From positions 1 to 29,360 of IMG/VR virus record IMGVR_UViG_3300049459_000096: a stretch of DNA of 29,360 bases; one strand, written 5' to 3'. The notes under the pieces were generated by a model. That model had not been told where the DNA came from, made no database searches, and was given only the letters and a program-made list of their open reading frames with translations. Made by a program: the position numbers and the translations under genes. Below are positions 23,920 through 29,360 of this stretch, piece after piece. This DNA comes from a virus. The number at the start of each line of letters is the position of its first letter. Position 1 is the stretch's first letter.

Positions 23920-23949
23920 AATTTACGATCAAAGCGCCACTACGGTCAA
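23920..23949 (-). promoter_or_regulatory. Candidate late promoter pR'-like
   Basis: On the minus strand TTGACC (-35, 23944-23949) overlaps the Q-like stop, with an 18-base gap to TAAATT (-10, 23920-23925). A start near 23913 would give a short leader ending at the terminator 23849-23875. The match is fair, and the layout copies lambda's late promoter. Confidence 0.4.
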
Positions 23950-24632
23950 GCGGCATCTACGAAAATTTCTTCCATGTCAAAAAGCTCGGTGGCGTGCACT
24001 ACTGCGGCCTCTTCCAACCGCTCAAGACACCGGGCTATTCCGGTCTTCCAACGGCGCCGGGTGGACTCTGGCTTGCCTTCCATATCCCAGGTATTCATGT
24101 CGTAGAACTCAGCCGGCAACACGATCATGTCGGTGGAGCGCTTCACGTACTGGTCACGCTCGACCTTCACCTCGGTCTTCCAGCCAGACGCGATCATCTT
24201 TCCGACAGCGGCATGTTCCAGATCCTCCCGCAGGCGACGGCTAACCACTTCATGACCGCTGCGGTGAGCAACCTGCACGCCCTTCAGCTTGGGGATCGCC
24301 CAGGCTGTCACCGCCTTATAAATGAATAACTGAGGCGCTGGCGATTGAATCCGGCTGATGAGCCGGCCGATTGCAGCGACTTTATTAGCCTTGTGCGTCG
24401 AGTACTTGGCGACCAGAACATCCCACTGCGCAGGTTCAAGGTGACGGTGCAGCAGCGCGTGCAGGCAGCAGTCATAGTCGAACTTGTCGCGGACCGAGAT
24501 AGAGCTGCCCGTACCGCCTTGGCGAAGGTCGGCATCGATCAGCTTCTGCCACGACTGCTTGGTGCTGTTATCGATGTTGTCGGCGGCCAGTACCCGGACC
24601 AGCGTTCCCATCACGTCCTTATAGATGCCCAT
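23946..24632 (-). CDS. Q-position late regulator, possible antiterminator
   Basis: Encodes 228 aa. The start at 24632 has GGGGGA about 7 bases upstream. The protein is mostly helical: residues 50-105 (YDCCLHALLHRHLEPAQWDV, then KYSTHKANKVAAIGRL) resemble a sigma-like/HTH region, and the C-terminus (ESTRRRWKTGIARCLERLEEAA) resembles an HTH. The gene is last in the early operon and just before a promoter-terminator pair, as Q is in lambda. I do not recognise a proven Q signature, so the call relies on position and fold guess. No membrane or enzyme motif. Confidence 0.55.
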   Translation of the reverse strand: MGIYKDVMGTLVRVLAADNIDNSTKQSWQKLIDADLRQGGTGSSISVRDKFDYDCCLHALLHRHLEPAQWDVLVAKYSTHKANKVAAIGRLISRIQSPAPQLFIYKAVTAWAIPKLKGVQVAHRSGHEVVSRRLREDLEHAAVGKMIASGWKTEVKVERDQYVKRSTDMIVLPAEFYDMNTWDMEGKPESTRRRWKTGIARCLERLEEAAVVHATELFDMEEIFVDAA

Positions 24633-24635
24633 GGA

Positions 24636-24941
24636 TCAATCCCCCTTGAACGACGAGCCGCCCGGCCCGCGACGATTAATGTCTTGATACTGCGCAACAA
24701 CCCCATCAACCGCTGGCGAACGTTGCCGCTCCCGACGAACAATCCGACCGAGCTGAACCACCAGGTCCTCCATCAACAACGGCTCCATTGTTTGAGCATG
24801 AACGAAGCCGGACGAGTGACAGCCGATGCAGTCAAGCTGGTGAAGCAAACCGTTGATGTATCCCTTTCCGGCACACGAAGGGCACTCGGTCATCGGTATC
24901 AAACTGCGCACAAGGGCGGGGCCATGCTGCTTTTTCATCAT
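24636..24941 (-). CDS. Small CxxC zinc-ribbon protein
   Basis: Encodes 101 aa. CPSCAGKGY (Cys20, Cys23) and CIGCHSSGF (Cys38, Cys41) form a DnaJ-type zinc ribbon. The remainder is Arg/Gly-rich with a helix (EDLVVQLGRIVRRE). It lies between the recombinase and Q-like genes in the nin-like region. GGCGAGG precedes the ATG. Role unknown; nucleic-acid binding is plausible. Confidence 0.75.
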   Translation of the reverse strand: MMKKQHGPALVRSLIPMTECPSCAGKGYINGLLHQLDCIGCHSSGFVHAQTMEPLLMEDLVVQLGRIVRRERQRSPAVDGVVAQYQDINRRGPGGSSFKGD

Positions 24942-24943
24942 TT

Positions 24944-26224
24944 TTAAACCTCGCCTATGGTTGATTCTTGAATGGCCTCGCAGGCCTTATGTTCTATGGC
25001 TTCCAGCGCATTACCGGAATCTCCGAATCTAAAGCCAGTCAATCCGTGAATCAGTGCGAAGCCCTTCCCGTCTAGATGGGTGTGCCATTGTTCCAGGGCA
25101 TCGCGTTTGCGGCTCATCACGTCCGACTGGATGTACACCTTCACGTTGTGGCCCATCGCGTGATTGATCAGCAGCTCGCCGATCAGGTGGTCAATGCCGA
25201 TGTCTGCCCAACCGGTACGGGCCACTTTGCGCAGATCGTGGCTGGTCCACTCGCCCTGCCCCAACCGGGTGAACACGGCGCTGGCCTGGCCTTCACTTAG
25301 GGCCTTGCCATTGCGTGCCGGAAACAGGAACTGGCCGTCGTAGCCTCGGGCGTACTGACCATCGCGGTACTGGACCAGCAGCGCGCATGCCTGCTCGGTC
25401 AATGGCAGGTGATGCTCGACACCGGTCTTGGTGTGTTCGGCGGGAATAAACCACTCACGCTCGGCCAGGCTGATGTGCGACCAGCGTGCCTGCCGGGTTT
25501 CGCCGATGCGTGTGCCGTGGCAGAGCATCATCAGAGCCAGCATGGCATCCAGCGGCGCAGCGACCATGCCACCCGCCAGTTGCTCCAACAGTCCCGACAG
25601 CTGTACGCCACGCAGGCGCGACGGCTTGATCCCGACCTTGGCCTTCGAGAAGTCGTTGAACTTGATGGCTGCCATCGGGTTCGACGAGATATGGCCCAGC
25701 TTGAACGCCTGACGGAATGCCAGGGCCAGCAGCTGGAATGCCGAGCGCACGTAGTCGATGCCGATCTTCTCCTGCAACGGCCACATGAACTGGCTATCGA
25801 GGGTGGCCTTGTCGATGCCGGCGAGCGGCAGATTGCCCAGACACGGAATCAGGTGGCACTTGATCAGCGAAGCGCCTGTCTTTTTGCGCTTGCTCGACAG
25901 GTTGCGGTCGCGGGACATGCGTTCGCCGTACCAGTCCAACAGCTCGCGAGTGGCGACCCACTTCGATAGATTCGACCCGGCACCGGCCTCAAGGCGCAGG
26001 CGGATCGCCGGCAATGCCGCGACGACCTGTTTCGCATTGAGATCGGGAAAGGTGCCGATCCGATTCCACTCACCCTTTTGCACCAAGTACCACGAAGCCC
26101 GGGCGCGATCACGATTGAATCGCAGGTAAAGCCCACGGTTTTCAATATCTCGAAGATCGCGAACGTCGCCGCCGGCCTGACGCTTGATCTCGGCGTCGGT
26201 GATCTTTACGGCAGCACTGCTCAT
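24944..26224 (-). CDS. Tyrosine recombinase, P4-integrase type
   Basis: Encodes 426 aa. The N-terminal part (about 1-85) looks like an arm-binding domain; residues 90-200 are the core-binding domain. The catalytic part is intact: Arg239 (HGTRIGE), Lys266 (HTKTG), His329 and Arg332 (SHDLR), His359 (MGH) and Tyr364, which aligns with the P4-type Tyr 16 residues before a conserved Trp. It starts in an ATGA overlap with VRR-NUC. It is inside the delayed early operon, not next to an attachment site that I can see, so it may or may not be the prophage integrase. It could instead resolve replication products or serve a mobile insert. Confidence 0.88.
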   Translation of the reverse strand: MSSAAVKITDAEIKRQAGGDVRDLRDIENRGLYLRFNRDRARASWYLVQKGEWNRIGTFPDLNAKQVVAALPAIRLRLEAGAGSNLSKWVATRELLDWYGERMSRDRNLSSKRKKTGASLIKCHLIPCLGNLPLAGIDKATLDSQFMWPLQEKIGIDYVRSAFQLLALAFRQAFKLGHISSNPMAAIKFNDFSKAKVGIKPSRLRGVQLSGLLEQLAGGMVAAPLDAMLALMMLCHGTRIGETRQARWSHISLAEREWFIPAEHTKTGVEHHLPLTEQACALLVQYRDGQYARGYDGQFLFPARNGKALSEGQASAVFTRLGQGEWTSHDLRKVARTGWADIGIDHLIGELLINHAMGHNVKVYIQSDVMSRKRDALEQWHTHLDGKGFALIHGLTGFRFGDSGNALEAIEHKACEAIQESTIGEV

Positions 26225-26652
26225 GCAGCCACCACAGTCGGAGCCAGGCGCAGATAGGCGCGGATCTGCTCCATCGCGTCAAAGTGGCCACGGCACACCA
26301 CCGCCAGATAACCCTGCTCATTGAGTTTGCGAATTCGCTCGTGCTGGCTGGCCGAGATCGCGGCATCGTTCGGCGGCGTGGCCTTGAACTCGATGTACAG
26401 ACCGAAGTAACCGCCACGCGCCATTGTCAAAACCAAGTCGGGAATACCGGCCACCACGCCCTGCTGCTTCAGCTTCGCGGCCACAGCCTTGTGACGCTGC
26501 CCGCCGTTGGGGACGTGATAGATCAGGTCGGCAACAACCGGCATGCGGGCGCGTAACTCAGCCATAAGCGCGGCCTGTTCAAGGCCCTCACGGTCGATAG
26601 GCTTGGCCCGCGCAGGAGCTTGCTTGAAAAGCTTTGGTGTGAAGGACTTCAT
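26221..26652 (-). CDS. VRR-NUC nuclease
   Basis: Encodes 143 aa. The VRR-NUC fold is shown by Glu25, VPNGG (47-51), GVVAGIPDLVL (Asp72), GLYIEFKA (Glu88, Lys90), Gln103 and the QGYLAVVC strand. Such PD-(D/E)XK enzymes act on branched or flapped DNA. ATGA overlaps link it to the 37-aa peptide and the recombinase, so it probably helps DNA replication or recombination, like Rap or RusA in lambda. Confidence 0.88.
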   Translation of the reverse strand: MKSFTPKLFKQAPARAKPIDREGLEQAALMAELRARMPVVADLIYHVPNGGQRHKAVAAKLKQQGVVAGIPDLVLTMARGGYFGLYIEFKATPPNDAAISASQHERIRKLNEQGYLAVVCRGHFDAMEQIRAYLRLAPTVVAA

Positions 26653-26762
26653 TTACGATCGCCCCGCGCCTTGTGATAACGGTCGTTAAGTCGCCGGCAC
26701 ACTTCATAGAGCGCCCAGGTGGCGAGGATCATCAGGATAAGCAGGGTTCTTGGGTCGATCAT
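26649..26762 (-). CDS. 37-aa membrane peptide
   Basis: The ATG at 26762 forms ATGA with the YbcO-like stop and has AAGGGGG 5 bases upstream, an excellent site. One membrane helix (LLILMILATWALYEV) is followed by a basic tail (RRLNDRYHKARGDRK). The frame is open further to 26843, but the strong site is here. Function unknown. Confidence 0.75.
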   Translation of the reverse strand: MIDPRTLLILMILATWALYEVCRRLNDRYHKARGDRK

Positions 26763-27061
26763 GCAGCCCCCTTCACGGTCAGTATTCCGGCCCGGATCAG
26801 GGCCTCGTGTGTTTCGGCGATCGCGCGAGGCATGTCCTGCCAATCCACGTCGCCAGCGCCGCGGCCGTCGATCACATCGTGGCAGGCGCTACACGCGTAG
26901 ACGGCGACAGTGTCGAAGCCCTTCATGCCCATGCCCTTCTGTCCGCACGGCAAGTGCGCGAGAACGGTGGTCGACGGGTTAAAGTTGCACGTGCCGGGCA
27001 GGCGGACGGTGCAGTCCTGGCCGTTGGCCGAGGCGCGGAGTTTCTTCGAGGTCACGCGCAT
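26759..27061 (-). CDS. YbcO/DUF1364 protein, putative nuclease
   Basis: Encodes 100 aa from the ATG at 27061. It matches the DUF1364 family represented by E. coli DLP12 YbcO: DCTVRLPGTCNFNPSTTVLAHL and GMGMKGFDTVAVYACSACHDVIDGR. Cys17, Cys25, His36, Cys57, Cys60 and His61 form metal and catalytic sites. The earlier ATG at 27109 overlaps the preceding gene with no conserved sequence. Located in the nin-like region, it probably acts on recombining or replicating DNA. Confidence 0.87.
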   Translation of the reverse strand: MRVTSKKLRASANGQDCTVRLPGTCNFNPSTTVLAHLPCGQKGMGMKGFDTVAVYACSACHDVIDGRGAGDVDWQDMPRAIAETHEALIRAGILTVKGAA

Positions 27062-27261
27062 ACCCGTTCCCCAGTGATGACGTCGATCACTTCGAAATGT
27101 TGCGGCCACATGGCCTGGCCGAATTTGAAAGCGAGAATTTGATGCTCGAACAAGGCCACCGCACGATCAGGTTTGTCGGTGAGGTCCAACTTGTGCGCGC
27201 AGCAGTGCACGGCGAATCGGTAATCGGCAGGGTTGGTCGGTGCAAGGCGGGGATCAGGCAC
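27052..27261 (-). CDS. 69-aa protein of unknown function, GTG start
   Basis: Starts with GTG at 27261, with GGGAGGT 7 bases upstream and an 8-base overlap with the P-like stop. The longer frame to 27525 is only the shadow of P. The peptide is PDPRLAPTNPADYRFAVHCCAHKLDLTD at first, then a helix and EVIDVITGERVCA. No known domain seen. Confidence 0.65.
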   Translation of the reverse strand: MPDPRLAPTNPADYRFAVHCCAHKLDLTDKPDRAVALFEHQILAFKFGQAMWPQHFEVIDVITGERVCA

Positions 27262-27955
27262 GGGCAGCACCTCCCGAGCGCATTGCACGAAGAGCGGCCA
27301 GCGCTTGATTACCAACTTCTGGAGTGCGCTCAGTCGCCGGCGGGGCCAATTCCGCCACCGGCACCGGGCCGAGCTGCTCGCCCGTCCAGACCTTGCGGAC
27401 CTGTTCGAGATAACGTTTCTCGAAGCTGGCCAGGCCCAGTTCCCGGCTGAGCAGTGGCAGGCTGTTAAACCCAGCCGCCGCGGTTGCGTGATACACGGCA
27501 GGGTGGAACCACTTCGCAACGCCATGCATTGTTGGGTGGCAGTTGCGCAGGGCCTGTTTGTAAGCGGCCTCGACGCCCGGCAACGGCGGGTTGAGCATTT
27601 CAGGTGTCGGCACGCAGCCTTGAATAAACTTGCCGACGCTCGGGATGAAGTCAGACGGTTCTGCCCGGCAACGGATCAGGCCGATATCGATCTGCTCTTG
27701 GGTGCAGATGCCATTCTCGATGAACGCCTGCAGCCAGGTGGCTTTCGATTCCTTGTAGGCCGTTGCGTCTGGCCAAGCCTGACGCCACGCTGTCCGAATC
27801 GAACGCAGCTGGCGAAACAGCTGGTTGATCACCTTGCCCGTTTCCTGGGCCTGATCCTTCTGGGCCTGGATCAACAGCTCGGTGCTCGTTTCGATGAACT
27901 CACCGTGGCGAACTTTGGTCATGGCCTGGTCCGTTACCGTGGAGACTGTTCTCAT
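27254..27955 (-). CDS. Replication protein P-like helicase loader
   Basis: Encodes 233 aa from the ATG at 27955, which overlaps the O-like stop (ATGA) and has AAGGGGG 7 bases upstream; the ATG at 27976 is less likely. It resembles the lambda P family: INQLFRQLRSIRTAWRQAWPD, helical, then FIPSVGKFIQGCVPTPE (the family signature) and a C-terminal LSRELGLASFEKRYLEQV. It would bring host DnaB to the O-bound origin. Confidence 0.85.
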   Translation of the reverse strand: MRTVSTVTDQAMTKVRHGEFIETSTELLIQAQKDQAQETGKVINQLFRQLRSIRTAWRQAWPDATAYKESKATWLQAFIENGICTQEQIDIGLIRCRAEPSDFIPSVGKFIQGCVPTPEMLNPPLPGVEAAYKQALRNCHPTMHGVAKWFHPAVYHATAAAGFNSLPLLSRELGLASFEKRYLEQVRKVWTGEQLGPVPVAELAPPATERTPEVGNQALAALRAMRSGGAARA

Positions 27956-28746
27956 TTCGAACCCCCTTTCATCCATTCGGTGTCGTCGTCATCGAACTCG
28001 TCCGTCTGCACAGCACCGCCGGCGGCTCTGGTCTTGTCTCGCTTGGCCCACTTAACCAACTCGAAGCACCAGCCAGCGGCGCTCTGGACTGACCCCGGGC
28101 GGGCAACGTAGAAACCCATGAACGTTTCAAGCAGTTGTTCGGTGATGGCTTCGGCGGGAAGCCTGGCGATCGCGAGCTGGTCGGCCAGCGACTTCTCGTT
28201 CGGAATCCAGGCGGCGAACATGGCGAAGCGCTGGCGGTCATCCAGTGCTTCGATGGCTGCCTGATCCTGCTCGGCAATCACATCGGCAATCGGCTGCCGC
28301 TGCTGCTGTTCGGTTCCTTGATGGTTAATTGATGTATTGGGTGCAGCCGCTGCACCCCGTTCTGTTTCAGGCTGCACCCCGTTCTGTTGTGAGTTGCACC
28401 CCGTTGCGTCATCTGCACCCCGTTTTGTACGGGGTGCAGGATTTGCACCCCGCGATAGTTGAAGGTCGTAAACAACTGGGCGGCGGTCATGACGGTCAAT
28501 GTGAACGGCGGCAATGGCTTGATTTCCCTTCTGAATCAGTCCGGACTTCTCCAAATCATCCAGCTTGTAACGCACGGTGCGCTCGGACAGGCCGGTGTCT
28601 TGAGCCAGGGTAGAAGCAGACGGAAAGGCACCAGCACCGTTGGAGCCGGCGTAGTTAGCCAGGCACAGCAGCACGTGACGCGCGCTTGAGTCTTTGAGGG
28701 ATTGGACGGGCAGAGAGAGCGCCCAGGACATTGCTTGAACGCTCAC
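27952..28746 (-). CDS. Replication initiator, O-like with DnaT-like C-terminus
   Basis: Encodes 264 aa, starting with GTG at 28746 (AAGGAA 8 bases upstream; overlaps the antirepressor stop). Residues 22-75 form a winged helix (SASTLAQDTGLSERTVRYKLDDLEKSGLIQ). Residues 99-137 are a low-complexity linker coded by the iterons. Residues 172-238 (FAMFAAWIPN, LLETFMGFYV, GWCFELVKWAKRD) resemble the DnaT ssDNA-binding domain. It should bind the origin inside its own gene, then meet the P-like loader. The fusion of both parts in one protein is common in phage O-type proteins. Confidence 0.83.
   Translation of the reverse strand: MSVQAMSWALSLPVQSLKDSSARHVLLCLANYAGSNGAGAFPSASTLAQDTGLSERTVRYKLDDLEKSGLIQKGNQAIAAVHIDRHDRRPVVYDLQLSRGANPAPRTKRGADDATGCNSQQNGVQPETERGAAAAPNTSINHQGTEQQQRQPIADVIAEQDQAAIEALDDRQRFAMFAAWIPNEKSLADQLAIARLPAEAITEQLLETFMGFYVARPGSVQSAAGWCFELVKWAKRDKTRAAGGAVQTDEFDDDDTEWMKGGSK
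28339..28452. repeat. Iteron cluster, probable replication origin
   Basis: TGCACCCCG occurs at 28351, 28373, 28395, 28414 and 28444, plus one inverted copy at 28430-28438. The first four carry TT after it. The first three are 22 bases apart, close to two helix turns. A hairpin GGGTGCA...TGCACCC lies at 28339-28357. All are inside the O-like gene, as in lambda ori. Confidence 0.75.
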
Positions 28747-29360
28747 AACGAGTTTCCTTGAAGTTGTTCGGCCAGGGTGGTGATGCCACGACGCGTGACC
28801 ATTACTTGCTCAACGACCTTGAGCTCTTCCCGGTCGGCACCGACCTTCACCAGCTTGTGCTCGAGCAGGCCGCTGGATAAGCGGGGCTGGAAGGCAGACC
28901 AACTGGAGTGGCTCGTCCGGCGATAGATCCAGCGGTTGTCACTCAGCCACTTGAACAGCCGCAGAGGTGCCACCTTGAGCTGTTTGGCAGCACTGGTGAT
29001 GCATACGGAACCGTGGGTATTGGCGAGGCGATTCAAGGCCTCGACCTTCGGCGCCTGCTTTTGGATGACTGCCTGAAGTTGAAGATTTTGCTCTGCCTGA
29101 TCGGCTGCGAGCCTGAGCGCTTCCGGGAGAGTTTGCGGAACCGTGACGACCTGTCGTGACACGTTTTCGAGTTCGCCCAAACGTGTCACGACACGATGCC
29201 GAAGCGGAGTGCTGTACCCGGTAAGTAAAGTCATGACCAGGTCGTGCCCGAGAAAGTATTCGGTTTGAGCGCGATTGCGGTCGTCCCGGTAGATGCATCC
29301 AAAAGTGGATGCATCTATATTCAGTTCGGCAAGGTTTCGTTTTATGTCGCGGACGACATG
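28743..29360 (-). CDS. Rha/KilAC-type antirepressor, cut by the window edge
   Basis: The frame is open to the last base of the window, giving 205 aa; the true start lies outside. An ATG at 29234 is internal. The first 55 visible residues match the Rha N-terminal domain: HVVRDIKRN, DASTFGCIYRDDRNR, EYFLGHDLVMTLLTGY, LRHRVVTRLGELE. The rest (about 85-200) resembles KilAC: VEALNRLANTHGSVCITSAAKQL, PLRLFKWLSDNRWIYRR, and a basic end. Rha proteins influence lysis-lysogeny and KilAC proteins act as antirepressors or bind DNA. It leads the visible operon. Confidence 0.8.
   Translation of the reverse strand, partial: HVVRDIKRNLAELNIDASTFGCIYRDDRNRAQTEYFLGHDLVMTLLTGYSTPLRHRVVTRLGELENVSRQVVTVPQTLPEALRLAADQAEQNLQLQAVIQKQAPKVEALNRLANTHGSVCITSAAKQLKVAPLRLFKWLSDNRWIYRRTSHSSWSAFQPRLSSGLLEHKLVKVGADREELKVVEQVMVTRRGITTLAEQLQGNSL
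29151..29194. repeat. 15-bp inverted repeat with GTGTC-N2-GACAC sites
   Basis: TGTCGTGACACGTTT (29152-29166) and its exact inverse (29179-29193) flank a 12-base loop inside the antirepressor gene. Each arm is itself near-palindromic. The two site centres are 32 bases apart, about three helix turns. It could be a pair of operators or an mRNA hairpin. Confidence 0.6.

Noticed and set aside
24944-26224. Attachment site next to the recombinase
   Set aside because: The gene is coupled on both sides with only a few bases free; no repeat core or tRNA end was found.
27262-27525. N-terminal extension of the 69-aa gene
   Set aside because: This part overlaps P in another frame and has a shadow-like composition; a strong ribosome site supports the GTG at 27261.
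1-29360. CRISPR array, tRNA, insertion sequence
   Set aside because: No regular repeat-spacer pattern, no cloverleaf-like sequence and no transposase or terminal repeats were seen.

Overview
The window is a large part of a temperate, tailed, lambda/HK97-like siphophage genome. It is most likely a prophage or phage of a Pseudomonas-type gammaproteobacterium; that host guess rests on GC-rich sequence, codon use and remembered family resemblance, not on a search. Every gene I can support lies on the minus strand, so transcription runs from the right end (29360) to the left end (1). Most genes abut or overlap by 4 bases, as expected for a compact phage operon.

Right part (29360-23946), early/delayed-early genes in order of transcription: a Rha/KilAC-type antirepressor cut by the window edge; an O-like replication initiator (winged helix plus DnaT-like C-terminus) carrying a cluster of TGCACCCCG iterons that looks like the replication origin; a lambda P-like helicase loader; a 69-aa unknown; a YbcO/DUF1364 protein; a 37-aa membrane peptide; a VRR-NUC nuclease; an intact P4-type tyrosine recombinase in an unusual place; a CxxC zinc-ribbon protein; and a protein in the position of the late antiterminator Q. 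A candidate late promoter overlaps the end of that gene and is followed within about 75 bases by an intrinsic terminator, as in lambda pR'-tR'.

Middle (23816-20776): a terminator-bounded lipoprotein (moron-like), a lambda-S-like holin with a dual-start motif, nested Rz/Rz1 spanins (Rz1 starts with TTG), a small P-loop protein, a frameshifted small gene, an HNH endonuclease, a probable cos region, and the small terminase subunit.

Left part (20775-1), morphogenesis: large terminase, a 53-aa membrane peptide, portal, ClpP-like prohead protease, major capsid, head-tail connectors, tail terminator, tail tube, tail chaperones G and G-T with a GGGAAAG slippery site, a second lipoprotein, tape measure, DUF1833, NlpC/P60, J-like tip protein with a flagellar-hook-like insert, an SGNH-hydrolase tail fibre, another tail protein, a SleB-like endolysin far from the holin, and a small unknown.

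The most unusual features are six intrinsic terminators inside the late operon (four of them 14-22 bases upstream of the start codons of endolysin, tail fibre, tape measure and capsid), the iteron cluster inside the replication gene, two lipoprotein cargo genes, the tyrosine recombinase in the nin-like region, and repeated GTGTC-N2-GACAC sites. I saw no tRNA, rRNA, CRISPR array, insertion sequence or attachment site.
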